A DNA stretch of 64,000 nucleotides, from NCBI GenBank assembly GCA_030603065.1, contig JAUVYN010000004.1, forward strand, positions 1 through 64,000, written 5' to 3'. The translations under genes were made by a program, and so were the position numbers. The notes under the pieces are model-generated. The model saw nothing but the letters and a program-made list of their open reading frames with translations. It searched no databases and was not told where the DNA came from. The DNA comes from Pseudomonas sp. GTDB lineage: Bacteria > Pseudomonadota > Gammaproteobacteria > Pseudomonadales > Pseudomonadaceae. Below are positions 55,555 to 64,000 of the stretch, piece by piece (within the stretch, counting starts at the first letter, position 1; every line of letters starts with the position of its first letter).

Positions 55555-56274
55555 TCACCAGCTCAACTCGGCAGGAGCACATTTGTGTGTATTGACGCTG
55601 ATGTCGCTCACCCGGCCGTCGGTCAACCGAATCGTACGGTCGGCCATCGCTGAAATCGCGGCATTGTGTGTGATCACCACGGTGGTCGTTCTGAGGCGCT
55701 GATTGACGTCCTGCAGCACTTCCAGCACCCGTATGCCCGTCGCCGAATCCAGGGCGCCGGTGGGCTCATCACACAATAGCACTGCGGGGTTCTTTGCAAT
55801 CGCTCGGGCAATTGCGACTCTCTGCTGCTCTCCGCCGGAAAGATGCGACGGGAAGTGATCGAGCCGATGATCAAGGCCGACCAGCGCCAAGGCCTCGGCA
55901 GGACTCATGGGGCTCGTTGCGATTTCGGTGACGATGGCCACATTTTCCAGTGCCGTCAGGCTGGGGATCAGGTTATAGAACTGAAACACGAATCCCACGT
56001 GCTCGCGCCGGAACCGGGTCAGGTGGCTTTCATCAGCATGGCTCAGCTCCTGGTCGCGATACCAAACCTGCCCGCTGGTGGCTGTATCGAGACCACCAAG
56101 TATGTTCAGCAGCGTGGATTTTCCGCTGCCAGAGGCCCCAAGCAATACCACGAACTCACCTTCGTACAGATCCAGGTCAATACCCCGCAGAGCCTGGATC
56201 TGCACGTCGCCCATCTGGAAGGTTCGGGTCAGCGCGCGCGCTCGAAAGACTGGTAAGTCGGCCATCCCTGTCAC
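55555..56274 (-). CDS. ABC transporter ATP-binding protein (MacB/LolD-like)
   Basis: A 239-residue ATPase with Walker [11 protein letters not shown]-loop [15 protein letters not shown], signature [14 protein letters not shown] and Walker [12 protein letters not shown] followed by the H-loop in VVITHN. The family drives FtsX-type permeases for lipoprotein, peptide or macrolide export. The start is a GTG at 56274 with AGG 6 bases upstream; an ATG at 56265 would be crowded by AGGG. It is the first gene of the three-gene exporter and is divergent from arcD. Confidence 0.93.
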   Translation of the reverse strand: MTGMADLPVFRARALTRTFQMGDVQIQALRGIDLDLYEGEFVVLLGASGSGKSTLLNILGGLDTATSGQVWYRDQELSHADESHLTRFRREHVGFVFQFYNLIPSLTALENVAIVTEIATSPMSPAEALALVGLDHRLDHFPSHLSGGEQQRVAIARAIAKNPAVLLCDEPTGALDSATGIRVLEVLQDVNQRLRTTTVVITHNAAISAMADRTIRLTDGRVSDISVNTHKCAPAELSW

Positions 56275-56370
56275 CGGTTGCCTGTGCTTGCCGGAAAGTC
56301 TAGTCCGGGTCTGGGTGCTTTTCCGTGATTTCGGTCAGCGAATCGGCGATCAATACTGCCCTGCGCTGAC

Positions 56371-56412
56371 TTGATGCAGATCACTTTCATGTTGCCCGCG
56401 GCATGCTTAACT
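56371..56412 (+). promoter_or_regulatory. ANR-dependent promoter of arcD
   Basis: TTGATGCAGATCAC (56371-56384) matches the ANR box TTGAT-N4-ATCAA except the last base. TTAACT (56407-56412) serves as -10, so the box is centred about 41.5 bases before the predicted start of transcription. ANR control of arcD is established in P. aeruginosa. Confidence 0.65.
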
Positions 56413-56445
56413 GATCGAACGCTTCTCATGGAATGGAGGTGCACG

Positions 56446-57873
56446 ATGTCGGATTCTGCTCGCAAACTCAAACTCGGCGCGCTGATCGCGCTGGTGGTAG
56501 GCTCGATGATCGGTGGCGGCATCTTTTCGCTACCGCAGAACATGGCAGCTAGCGCCGGCGCCGGCGCGGTGCTGATCGGCTGGGCCATCACCGCTGTAGG
56601 CATGCTGACCCTGGCGATGGTGTTCCAGTCGCTGGCCAATCGAAAGCCAGAACTGGACGCCGGTGTGTATGCCTATGCCAAGGCGGGATTCGGCGACTAT
56701 ATGGGGTTCTCCTCGGCCTGGGGCTACTGGATCAGCGCCTGGATCGGCAACGTAAGCTACTTCGTCCTGTTGTTCAGTACGCTGGGCATCTTTTTTCCTG
56801 CTTTCGGCGAAGGCAACACCCTGTTGTCCATCCTATGTGCCTCTGCCCTGCTCTGGCTGCTGCATCTGCTTGTGCTGAACGGTATACGGGAGGCGGCATT
56901 CGTCAACCTCGTTACCACCATAGCCAAGGTCATTCCCCTCATTCTGTTCATCATCATCACGGCGATTGCCTTTCGCATCGACATATTCACCGCGGACTTC
57001 TGGGGCACTGGCAACCTCGAACTCGGTAGCGTGCTGGACCAGGTACGCGGCATGATGCTGGTCACGGTGTGGGTTTTCATCGGTATCGAGGGCGCCAACG
57101 TATACTCCGCCCGCGCCGGCAGGCGCAGCGATGTCGGCAAGGCCACCATAATCGGCTTTCTAAGCGTCCTGCTGCTACTGGTGCTGGTCAATATGCTGTC
57201 CATGGGCATAATGAGCCAGCCCGAGCTCGCTGCCCTGCAGAACCCGTCCATGGCCGGTGTGCTCGAACAGGTGGTGGGACGCTGGGGTGCGGTACTCATC
57301 AGCGTTGGGCTGGTCGTTTCACTCGCTGGAGGGCTGCTTGCCTGGACGTTGCTCAGTGCCGAAATTCTCTTCGCCGGTGCTCGGGACGGGACCATGCCCA
57401 GCTTTCTGCGCAAGGAAAATTCCCGCGGAGTACCAGTCAATGCACTCTGGGCGTCGAATGGCCTGATTCAACTGTTTCTGGTCTTCACTCTGTTCAACGC
57501 GGCGACCTATCTCAATCTGCTGTACCTCGCCACCTCAATGATCCTGCTCCCCTACTTCTGGTCGGCTGCCTATGCAGTTAGAGTCGCCTGGACCCGTGAC
57601 ACCTATCAGGGGCAGGACGCGTTGCGCAATCGCGACCTACTGCTGGCGGTCATCGCTACCCTGTATGCGGTATGGCTGGTGTATGCCGGCGGCGTTCAAT
57701 ACGTGCTGCTTTCCGCACTGCTTTATGCGCCCGGTGCCATCTTTTTTGCCAAGGCCAAGCGTGAGAAGGGCGAGCCGGTATTCCGCCCGCTCGAAAAGAT
57801 GGTTTTCCTCTGCGTTCTCCTAGCGGCCCTCGTTGCTGCATGGGGCATGTATCAGGGTGTTCTGACCCTTTGA
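56446..57873 (+). CDS. arcD: Arginine/ornithine antiporter ArcD
   Basis: ArcD exchanges external arginine for ornithine during arginine fermentation. The 475-residue APC-superfamily protein has about 12 to 14 transmembrane helices and starts with [28 protein letters not shown], the family's unwound first helix. The ATG at 56446 has GGAGG 6 bases upstream; the frame is open to 56371, which overlaps the ANR box and is rejected. It is the first gene of the arcDAC operon. Confidence 0.95.
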   Translation: MSDSARKLKLGALIALVVGSMIGGGIFSLPQNMAASAGAGAVLIGWAITAVGMLTLAMVFQSLANRKPELDAGVYAYAKAGFGDYMGFSSAWGYWISAWIGNVSYFVLLFSTLGIFFPAFGEGNTLLSILCASALLWLLHLLVLNGIREAAFVNLVTTIAKVIPLILFIIITAIAFRIDIFTADFWGTGNLELGSVLDQVRGMMLVTVWVFIGIEGANVYSARAGRRSDVGKATIIGFLSVLLLLVLVNMLSMGIMSQPELAALQNPSMAGVLEQVVGRWGAVLISVGLVVSLAGGLLAWTLLSAEILFAGARDGTMPSFLRKENSRGVPVNALWASNGLIQLFLVFTLFNAATYLNLLYLATSMILLPYFWSAAYAVRVAWTRDTYQGQDALRNRDLLLAVIATLYAVWLVYAGGVQYVLLSALLYAPGAIFFAKAKREKGEPVFRPLEKMVFLCVLLAALVAAWGMYQGVLTL

Positions 57874-57886
57874 TCCTGGAGGCACA

Positions 57887-59143
57887 ATGACTGTCGACAC
57901 ACTCGTCCCTGGCGTCTATTCCGAAGCAGGCCGCCTGCGAAAAGTGCTCGTTTGCGCTCCAGGGCTGGCGCACCGGCGCCTAACTCCTAGCAACTGCGAC
58001 GAGCTTCTGTTCGATGACGTGCTTTGGGTAAACCAGGCCAAGCGGGATCATTTCGATTTCGTAACCAAGCTGCGTGAGCGTGGAGTGGAAGTGCTGGAGA
58101 TGCATAACCTGCTCACGGATATCCTTGGCCTGACGGATGCCCGCGCCTGGATTCTGGATCGCAAGATCACCGCCAACGACGTGGGCATCGGTTTGCAGGA
58201 TGAAGTACGCGCCTGGATGAACGAGCTAGCCCCGCGACAGCTCGCGGAGTTTCTTGTCGGCGGCGTTTCCGGCGAGGATTTGCCCGGAACTCAGAGCAGC
58301 GAGATCAGCCGCCTGTTTCGAGAGTACCTGGGGCACTCGAGCTTCATTCTTCCTCCCTTGCCAAACACCCTTTTCACCCGCGATACCTCATGCTGGATCT
58401 ACCAGGGTGTGACCCTGAATCCGATGCACTGGCCTGCCCGTCGCCAGGAAACGCTGCTCGCAGCGGCCATATACCGTTTTCATCCCGAATTTACCGCCCA
58501 TGACTTTCCAGTATGGTACGGCGACCCGGACCAGAGCCATGGACTTGCCACCCTCGAGGGGGGCGATGTCATGCCGATCGGCAACGGCGTGGTGCTGGTC
58601 GGTATGGGTGAACGCAGTTCGCGCCAGGCGATAGGTCAGCTCGCTGCGGCGCTGTTCGCCGCTGGCGCGGCATCTCGGGTCATAGTCGCCGGCCTGCCGC
58701 GATCACGTTCGGCAATGCATCTGGATACCGTGTTCAGTTTCTGTGACCGCGACCTGGTGACCATCTACCCGGATGTGGTTCAGGGTATCGTCGCCTTCAG
58801 TCTTCGCCCGGACGAAAGCCGCGCAGGCGGGATCGACGTTCGTCGAGAAGAGCGTCCCTTTCTGGCAGTCGTCGCCGAAGCGCTGGGACTCCAGACGCTG
58901 CGGGTAGTGCAGACGGGGGGCGACAGTTACGAGGCGGAGCGGGAACAGTGGGATGATGGCAACAATGTGGTAGCCATCGAGCCCGGAGTTGTCATCGGTT
59001 ATGACCGTAATACCTACACCAACACGCTGCTGCGCAAGGCCGGTATCGAGGTCATTACCATTGAATCGAGCGAACTTGGACGCGGCCGTGGTGGCGGGCA
59101 TTGCATGACCTGCCCGATAGTCCGCGACCCGCTGGACTACTGA
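57887..59143 (+). CDS. arcA: Arginine deiminase
   Basis: ArcA converts arginine to citrulline and ammonia. The 418-residue protein has the guanidino-group-modifying fold with [12 protein letters not shown] and [21 protein letters not shown], and catalytic Cys406 in GGGHCMTCP, the same number as in P. aeruginosa. Its reading frame is intact. The next gene should be arcB, the ornithine carbamoyltransferase needed to make carbamoyl phosphate from citrulline, but arcC follows after 13 bases. Confidence 0.97.
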   Translation: MTVDTLVPGVYSEAGRLRKVLVCAPGLAHRRLTPSNCDELLFDDVLWVNQAKRDHFDFVTKLRERGVEVLEMHNLLTDILGLTDARAWILDRKITANDVGIGLQDEVRAWMNELAPRQLAEFLVGGVSGEDLPGTQSSEISRLFREYLGHSSFILPPLPNTLFTRDTSCWIYQGVTLNPMHWPARRQETLLAAAIYRFHPEFTAHDFPVWYGDPDQSHGLATLEGGDVMPIGNGVVLVGMGERSSRQAIGQLAAALFAAGAASRVIVAGLPRSRSAMHLDTVFSFCDRDLVTIYPDVVQGIVAFSLRPDESRAGGIDVRREERPFLAVVAEALGLQTLRVVQTGGDSYEAEREQWDDGNNVVAIEPGVVIGYDRNTYTNTLLRKAGIEVITIESSELGRGRGGGHCMTCPIVRDPLDY

Positions 59144-59156
59144 TGAGGCGGTACCG

Positions 59157-60092
59157 ATGCGCCTAGCCATTGCCCTGGGCGGTAACGCGCTGCTGCGCCG
59201 AGGCGAGCCGATGACAGCCGCCAACCAGCGCCGTAACATTGCCGCCGCGACAGCGCAGATTGCGCTGGTCGCCGCCGGGAACGAACTGATCATAGCCCAT
59301 GGCAATGGTCCCCAGGTGGGGCTGCTGGCCTTGCAGGCGGCCGCTTATCCATGCGTCGAGCCCTATCCGCTCGATGTACTTGGAGCGGAAACGGAGGGCA
59401 TGATCGGTTACCTGATCGAACAGGAACTGGCCAATCGGTTACCGCAGGATGCCACTCTGGCTACCCTGCTCACCCAGGTCGAGGTAGACCCGGAAGACCC
59501 TGCCTTTGTTCACCCCAGCAAGCCCATCGGGCCGCTATACAGCCTTGCCCAGGCCGAGGCGCTCGCAGCCAGCAATGGCTGGAGTATGGCGCCGGATGGT
59601 GAACACTATCGCCGGGTCGTTCCCAGTCCTCGGCCGCAGAGAATACTGCAACGCCGTCCCGTAGAATGGTTGCTTGAGATGGGGGCGATAGTCATTTGCG
59701 CCGGTGGTGGCGGCATCCCGGTTCGCTACGAGCAAACGGGTCGCGTATCCGGAGTGGAGGCAGTGATAGACAAGGACCTGTGCGCTGCGCTGCTCGCCCG
59801 CGAGCTGAATTGCGATCGGCTCATCATAGCCACTGATGTCGATGCCGCTTACGTCAATTGGGGGTCCGACAATCCCCTGGCAATCGCGGCCGCGCACCCT
59901 TCCGAGCTGGAACGACTGGTCTTCGCGGAAGGCTCGATGGGCCCCAAGGTGCAGGCAGCGTGCGAGTTCGCGCAGGCCACCGGTGGGATCGCTGCCATTG
60001 GCTGCCTAAACGAGATCGAGCAGCTCGTTGCGGGCACCGCCGGCACACAAGTCAGCGTGACGATACAGGGTATCGACTATCGCCGTTGCTAA
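59157..60092 (+). CDS. arcC: Carbamate kinase
   Basis: ArcC makes ATP and carbamate from carbamoyl phosphate and ADP, the energy-yielding step of arginine fermentation. The 311-residue amino-acid-kinase-fold protein begins [19 protein letters not shown] and has [26 protein letters not shown] and [16 protein letters not shown]. The ribosome site GAGG lies 8 bases before the ATG. Without arcB in this operon its substrate must come from an ornithine carbamoyltransferase encoded elsewhere or from another carbamoyl-phosphate source. Confidence 0.96.
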   Translation: MRLAIALGGNALLRRGEPMTAANQRRNIAAATAQIALVAAGNELIIAHGNGPQVGLLALQAAAYPCVEPYPLDVLGAETEGMIGYLIEQELANRLPQDATLATLLTQVEVDPEDPAFVHPSKPIGPLYSLAQAEALAASNGWSMAPDGEHYRRVVPSPRPQRILQRRPVEWLLEMGAIVICAGGGGIPVRYEQTGRVSGVEAVIDKDLCAALLARELNCDRLIIATDVDAAYVNWGSDNPLAIAAAHPSELERLVFAEGSMGPKVQAACEFAQATGGIAAIGCLNEIEQLVAGTAGTQVSVTIQGIDYRRC

Positions 60093-60101
60093 GGCGGAAC
60101 G

Positions 60102-60974
60102 TCACACCCGACGAATATCTGTGCTCAGCGTGTGGCTCTCACCGGGCTCGAGAACACGTGCATCAGGCCCTGCGTTAGCCGCCTCGATACATACCATGCC
60201 AAGGTAACCGTCCGCCGGATACTGACTCAAGCGCCCCCCCTTTTTAATCCATGGGTTCCATACCACTACCGACTGGCTGCCCTCGCGACCGACCTGAAGA
60301 AAGTGATCGGAACCGTCGTGAAGCTGCACCGGACTTTGATGATCGTAGTAGATGCGATCGACTTCGCCGGAAAAGGTGACAGGGCCCTGCTGCTGGTTGT
60401 CGGCAATGCCGGTCACCTTGTCTGCATAGCGGCAACCCTCTAGCCCCCACACCTCCGCACGATGAATGCTGTCGACCGGCAGATAGGTATGCAGTGCCTG
60501 ACTGAGGGGCTGCGGCCTGTTACCGGTATTGGTGGTGGTCAGACAGATCTGCAAAGCCTGACCCAGGACGAACTCCGCTTCCAGCTGCCAGGATTCGCCA
60601 GGCAGCTGACGCGCTATCTCGGCCTCCGGCAGTGCCAGCACAATACGGATTTGATGAGGAGCAGTGGAGCATTCCTTGAGAATCCAGTGGCTGGTCCGGG
60701 CAATGCCATGGGCCGGCCCTTCACGTTCGTCAGCGAACCAGGGCCAGCAAATGGGAACGCCGCCACGAAGAGGCCTGCCCGGCACTTCCGGATCAACCGG
60801 ACTCATCCACAGCAACGGGTCCTGACCAGCCGGCACGCAGGCAACCAGATGGGCACCTTCCAGGGAAATGCGGGCTTTGACGGCGGGGTGCTGCACTTCG
60901 AGAAATTCGCGGCCGTGGATGTTGCGGAGCAACTGGATGTGCTCACTGGCCTGGGATACCGCTTCCGTCTGCAT
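60102..60974 (-). CDS. D-hexose-6-phosphate mutarotase (YeaD-like aldose 1-epimerase)
   Basis: A 290-residue galactose-mutarotase-fold protein. RGGVPICWPWFADEREGPAHGIARTSHW contains the sugar-phosphate and catalytic-His region, followed by the catalytic Glu in KKGGRLSQYPADGYLGMVCIE. YeaD-type enzymes equilibrate the anomers of glucose-6-phosphate. The ATG at 60974 has AGGGA 6 bases upstream; the frame opens further to 61019 without conserved sequence. It converges on arcC, 9 bases away. Confidence 0.9.
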   Translation of the reverse strand: MQTEAVSQASEHIQLLRNIHGREFLEVQHPAVKARISLEGAHLVACVPAGQDPLLWMSPVDPEVPGRPLRGGVPICWPWFADEREGPAHGIARTSHWILKECSTAPHQIRIVLALPEAEIARQLPGESWQLEAEFVLGQALQICLTTTNTGNRPQPLSQALHTYLPVDSIHRAEVWGLEGCRYADKVTGIADNQQQGPVTFSGEVDRIYYDHQSPVQLHDGSDHFLQVGREGSQSVVVWNPWIKKGGRLSQYPADGYLGMVCIEAANAGPDARVLEPGESHTLSTDIRRV

Positions 60975-61079
60975 GTGCCGTCCCTCGGTTGTCGACACAA
61001 GTATAGGCCGGAATTGCAACGGAGAGTTCCGCTGGTGAGGTTAACGGTATGCGCGCCGCACAGCGACGCGCAGGATGCT

Positions 61080-61295
61080 TCAGGTGCTGGCCTCGATACG
61101 GAAACCGACCTTCAGCACCACCTGAAAATGGGCTACCTGACCGTCCACTACATGGCCACGCGTCTCGCTGACTTCGAACCACTCGACGTTGTTTACCGTA
61201 CGGCTGCACTGGGCGATCGCTGTACGGATGGCATCATCGATACTGGTTGTCGATGAGCCAACGATTTCGATCTTTTTGTAGACGTGATCTGACAT
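61080..61295 (-). CDS. Dodecin (flavin-binding storage/buffer protein)
   Basis: A 71-residue dodecin. MSDHVYKKIEIVGSSTTSIDDAIRTAIAQCSRTVNNVEWFEV carries the characteristic Trp of the flavin stack, and the chain ends LKVGFRIEAST. Dodecins assemble as dodecamers that bind FMN, riboflavin or CoA and buffer free flavins. The ATG at 61295 has GGGAG 6 bases upstream; the ATG at 61301 is too close. It lies 58 bases after a Fur-controlled 49-codon gene on the same strand and may share its transcript. Confidence 0.92.
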   Translation of the reverse strand: MSDHVYKKIEIVGSSTTSIDDAIRTAIAQCSRTVNNVEWFEVSETRGHVVDGQVAHFQVVLKVGFRIEAST

Positions 61296-61353
61296 CTTCA
61301 TCTCCCATTTGGTCGGTTGTCTCCAACTTATGGCAGATACGACTACGGTTAGT

Positions 61354-61503
61354 TCAACGTTGTGTCGCGCCGGGCTGCTTGCTCGCCGATGCCCCTTCCA
61401 TACGGGCGCCGTTCGCGCGGTTGCGCTCGATCTCGCGCAACAGATGCCAGGCCTGGCAAATCGATTGGGAAGAGCCGGCCATCAACATGACTGATTTACG
61501 CAT
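61354..61503 (-). CDS. Small ORF (49 residues) behind a Fur-type promoter
   Basis: A short frame, MRKSVMLMAGSSQSICQAWH at the N terminus then a basic helix with EIERNRANGARM and a Gln-rich tail ending TQR. No signal peptide, membrane segment or domain is recognised. GGAGG lies 9 bases before the ATG at 61503. A TTGACA/GATACT promoter overlapped by a Fur box stands 26-80 bases upstream, so iron-repressed expression is likely. It may be a regulatory or iron-stress peptide, or a leader peptide; function is unknown. Confidence 0.6.
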   Translation of the reverse strand: MRKSVMLMAGSSQSICQAWHLLREIERNRANGARMEGASASKQPGATQR

Positions 61504-61535
61504 GGGTGTAATCCTCCGAGCGAGATGATGGTGTC

Positions 61536-61584
61536 AGTATCGGCCCGGAGATGCACACTGTCAATGAGAATGATTATCCATATC
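61536..61584 (-). promoter_or_regulatory. Fur-overlapped promoter of the small ORF
   Basis: On the minus strand TTGACA (61564-61559), 17 bases, GATACT (61541-61536). A 19-bp Fur box at 61566-61584, agreeing with GATAATGATAATCATTATC at 15 of 19 positions, abuts the -35 element. Placement fits iron repression. The start of transcription is near 61529. Confidence 0.7.
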
Positions 61585-61603
61585 AATTGGCCTCGACCAG
61601 CGG

Positions 61604-61936
61604 TTATCGGCTTGCCACCATCTTCTCGATACACTGCCGAGACTCAGCCGGGAGATGCGTAAAATGCAGTCCAGTCCAGTACTGCCCTCCTCCGATGCTT
61701 TCCCGATTCCACAGGCTTTCAGCGTCCAGCAAAAACTCATCCATTCCGTTGAGCGTCATCGGCAGATTGATCTGCAGGGAAAACGATTTGAACATTTCTA
61801 TCGGCTTGTCGCTGAGCAGCATAAGCCCTTCGACGTGCAGGTCCACCACCCGGCCCAGCAGATTGCCGGTCTCCAGGTCATATACTTCCAGACTGCTGCT
61901 CACAGTATGGCGCTCCAGTTTTCGTCTTTCGCTCAT
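61604..61936 (-). CDS. PilZ-domain protein
   Basis: A 110-residue single PilZ domain from the ATG at 61936. The N-terminal RxxxR motif is RKLER (Arg5, Arg9), and the second motif is DLHVEG (Asp32 to Gly37), in which the usual Ser of [D/N]xSxxG is His34. It may still bind c-di-GMP or act through partners like the founding PilZ. It is divergent from a GspE/PilB-type ATPase, a setting that suggests control of that machine. The frame is open to 61972, but the added residues are not conserved. Confidence 0.8.
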   Translation of the reverse strand: MSERRKLERHTVSSSLEVYDLETGNLLGRVVDLHVEGLMLLSDKPIEMFKSFSLQINLPMTLNGMDEFLLDAESLWNRESIGGGQYWTGLHFTHLPAESRQCIEKMVASR

Positions 61937-62106
61937 GTTGATCCCGTTCGAAATGGCGCCGTTTTCGATCACCCGTCTGAAGCCCGGCCCACCGAGGAAA
62001 GTGTGCTGGATTTAAGGTCTGGCCAAAAGCCATAATCTGTTGAATTTTCGTTAATCCTCTCACAGTTCCGGGATTCCCGCGTACAGGCGTTTCCCAAGGA
62101 GTATGC

Positions 62107-63819
62107 ATGCTGGTCAGCTCGCGCGAAGACCTTTACGCTCACCTTAAGCAACATGGTAGTGACATGCCCGAGCAACTGCTCGGGCAGCTGCTGCTGGCCC
62201 GGCGTCTGATCGATACCAGACAGCTGAGTTCCGCCCTGGAGCAACAGCGCAGGCAGCCCGGAATCAGGCTTGGCCAAATTCTCCTGGGCTCGGGGGCGAT
62301 TACGCCGGAGCAGTTACGCCAGGCAATCGCGGAGCAGTTACGCGTGCCTGAGGTGCAGCTCGAGGGGTTCGATATCGAGGATGAGCTGCTCAAACTGCTT
62401 CCGGAAACGGCTGCACGTCAGTACAAGGTCATCCCGCTGATGCTGCATTCCGACCGCATCATAGTAGCCTGCCCTGACCCTACCCGTCCCGAGCTGCTGC
62501 ACACTCTGAGCTTCATCACTGGCAAGCCGGTCGAAGCGGTGCTGGCGGACCCCCGTGCCATCGAACAGGCGATCAACATGCATTATGGCGCCGCCACTGC
62601 GGAGGTACTGCCTGAGTACGATCAGGTCGAGCCGGACCTTTCACTGCAGGAAATAAAAACCCTCGCCGAAGACAAGCCGACCGTCCGCTTCGTGGACAAT
62701 CTGCTGGAAGATGCGATCAGCCGGCGCGCGTCCGATATCCATATACGCCCCGGTGAACGCGAGGCAACGATACAGTTTCGCGTCGACGGTATGCTCATGG
62801 ACATACGTCAGATCAAGCGCAGCACCCTGCCCGCCATCGTCAGTCGGATCAAGATTATCGGTGGAATGAACATCGCCGAGCGACGTTTGCCGCAGGATGG
62901 ACGTTACATGGTGAGAATCAGCGGCCGCACGATCGATCTCCGCCTCTCGGTCATGCCCACGATCCATGGCGAAAGCGTGGTAATGCGGATTCTCGATACC
63001 ACGCAGAGCCTCAAGAGTCTGGAGCAGCTGGGCTTTAGCGAGACCGACGCCCGACGCTTTCGCAATCTGATCAGCCTTAACCAGGGTATCGTCCTGGTTA
63101 CCGGGCCCACCGGTTCAGGCAAAAGTACTACTCTCTACGCTGCGATCAACGACATCCGCAAGACGGGAGTGAACATCATTACAGTCGAGGATCCGGTGGA
63201 GTACCAGATTGGCGGAATTCGCCAGATTCAGGTGCGTTCCGCGATTGGTTACACCTTCGCTCGCGCCCTGAGGCACATTCTGCGGCATGACCCGGACGTC
63301 ATCATGGTCGGGGAGATTCGGGATCAGGAAACAGCTCTCATGGCTACAGAGAGCGCGCTGACCGGCCACCTGGTATTGAGCACCCTGCACACCAACAGCG
63401 CGGCAGCTACCGTCACGCGCCTTCTGGAAATCGGCATTGCACCCTATCTGGTCAACGCAAGCCTTATCGGTGTGCTCGCACAGCGCCTCGCCCGGCGCAA
63501 TTGCACCCATTGTCTTACCGAAGAGAAGGTGCCCGACTATGTTTACCAGGCACTGGGACTGAACGGCGATGAAGCGTTTCGGGTGGGTGCCGGTTGCGAC
63601 CATTGTCACGGCCGCGGCTTCGCCGGACGTATCGCGGTATACGAGCTGCTGGAGGTCACGAGCGAGTTGCGACGGCTTATTCGTCCCGATGCGTCAGCTC
63701 AGGAGATCGAACAACAGGCACAACGTGATGGCATGCGACCGCTGACCGAAGGCGCGCTCGAACTCGCCCGCCAGGGCGTCATTTCACTTGCCGAGGTGTA
63801 CCGGGTCCGCCTGGAGTAA
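62107..63819 (+). CDS. GspE/PilB-type secretion ATPase
   Basis: A 570-residue hexameric secretion ATPase. Two N-terminal MshEN-like domains (about residues 20-150, LGQLLLARRLIDTRQL and LGQILLGSGAITPEQL), followed by the catalytic domain with Walker A GPTGSGKST starting at 333, Asp box TVEDPVEYQIGGIRQIQV, Walker B VIMVGEIRDQETA and a zinc ribbon with CTHC at 466 and CDHC at 497. It powers type II secretion, type IV pilus or an MSHA-like system, but no partner genes are in view. The PilZ gene is divergent 171 bases away. Confidence 0.9.
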   Translation: MLVSSREDLYAHLKQHGSDMPEQLLGQLLLARRLIDTRQLSSALEQQRRQPGIRLGQILLGSGAITPEQLRQAIAEQLRVPEVQLEGFDIEDELLKLLPETAARQYKVIPLMLHSDRIIVACPDPTRPELLHTLSFITGKPVEAVLADPRAIEQAINMHYGAATAEVLPEYDQVEPDLSLQEIKTLAEDKPTVRFVDNLLEDAISRRASDIHIRPGEREATIQFRVDGMLMDIRQIKRSTLPAIVSRIKIIGGMNIAERRLPQDGRYMVRISGRTIDLRLSVMPTIHGESVVMRILDTTQSLKSLEQLGFSETDARRFRNLISLNQGIVLVTGPTGSGKSTTLYAAINDIRKTGVNIITVEDPVEYQIGGIRQIQVRSAIGYTFARALRHILRHDPDVIMVGEIRDQETALMATESALTGHLVLSTLHTNSAAATVTRLLEIGIAPYLVNASLIGVLAQRLARRNCTHCLTEEKVPDYVYQALGLNGDEAFRVGAGCDHCHGRGFAGRIAVYELLEVTSELRRLIRPDASAQEIEQQAQRDGMRPLTEGALELARQGVISLAEVYRVRLE

Positions 63820-63878
63820 GGCTATTCAGTCCGGCTGGATCGGGGTAATCTGAGCCAATCAACAGTCAGGAAGCTCCT

Positions 63879-64000
63879 ATGAAACGCTCATTACCCTGGA
63901 TCCTCGTTGCCCTGTTTGCCGCACCTGCCATCTCCGCGGACTTCGACGTCGCCGACATCCGGATCTCCGACCCCTGGTCCCGTGCGGTGCCCCCGGTCGC
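63879..64000 (+). CDS. PCu(A)C-type copper chaperone, 3' truncated by window
   Basis: Only the first 40 residues are visible. MKRSLPWILVALFAAPAISA is a signal peptide; FDVADIRISDPWSRAVPPVA then matches the start of the PCu(A)C (DUF461) domain, which carries Cu(I) with Met and His ligands for cytochrome oxidase assembly. The metal ligands lie beyond the window, so this call rests on the N-terminal segment. AGGA precedes the ATG. Confidence 0.75.
   Translation, partial: MKRSLPWILVALFAAPAISADFDVADIRISDPWSRAVPPV

Noticed and set aside
61551..62035. Open plus-strand frames antisense to the PilZ gene
   Set aside because: They run opposite a recognisable PilZ domain and show no domain themselves.

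Overview
The window is about 60% GC and reads as a contiguous chromosomal segment of a Pseudomonadaceae gammaproteobacterium. Many blocks keep the gene order known from Pseudomonas aeruginosa: fimV-truA-trpF-accD-folC-dedD-cvpA-purF-metZ; ppsR/ppsA-rraA-crfX-cmpX-sigX-oprF; aceA to clpA; xthA-tamA-tamB; arcD-arcA-arcC. Several details differ from P. aeruginosa. trpBA sits inside the truA-trpF-accD cluster, arcB is missing between arcA and arcC, idh is missing beside icd, and cmaX is missing before crfX. The mix fits a divergent Pseudomonas lineage such as the Halopseudomonas (P. pertucinogena) group, but that placement is inference. No tRNA, rRNA, insertion sequence, prophage or CRISPR array was seen.

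Layout. 1-10189 (plus): end of fimV, truA, the trpF-trpB-trpA-accD-folC-SPOR overlapping operon, cvpA-purF and metZ. 10252-13735: a Fur-boxed TonB-dependent receptor divergent from a LysR regulator. 13738-20451: ppsR divergent from ppsA, rraA, then the cell-envelope stress cluster crfX-cmpX-sigX-oprF. 20528-30746 (minus): thioesterase, aceA, a NolW-like protein, a GNAT fusion, roxA, purB, an EamA transporter, hflD, mnmA and a Nudix hydrolase. 31075-35566: icd, cspD, clpS and clpA. 35624-42571: xthA, tamA, tamB and tpx.

42615-56274 is an accessory-looking block, entirely on the minus strand. It holds a five-gene operon (hybrid histidine kinase, lone receiver, YaiO-type TPR/beta-barrel, membrane-anchored HEAT protein, processive GT2 glycosyltransferase), then an extra FtsH protease behind a perfect ANR/FNR-type box, an ExoD-family protein, and a MacB-like three-gene ABC exporter. 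56446-60092 is the anaerobic arginine deiminase operon arcDAC. 60102-64000: a hexose-phosphate mutarotase, dodecin, a 49-codon ORF behind a Fur-overlapped promoter, a PilZ protein, an orphan GspE/PilB ATPase and the start of a PCu(A)C copper chaperone.

The best candidate for an undescribed system is the five-gene sensor/exopolysaccharide operon (42615-49101). It joins a synthase and an outer-membrane TPR porin, as in synthase-dependent polysaccharide secretion, to a two-component phosphorelay that has no DNA-binding output. Other points worth following are the TGTAGT/ACTACA operators at both aceA and icd, the Fur-controlled micro-ORF, and the arginine deiminase operon without arcB.
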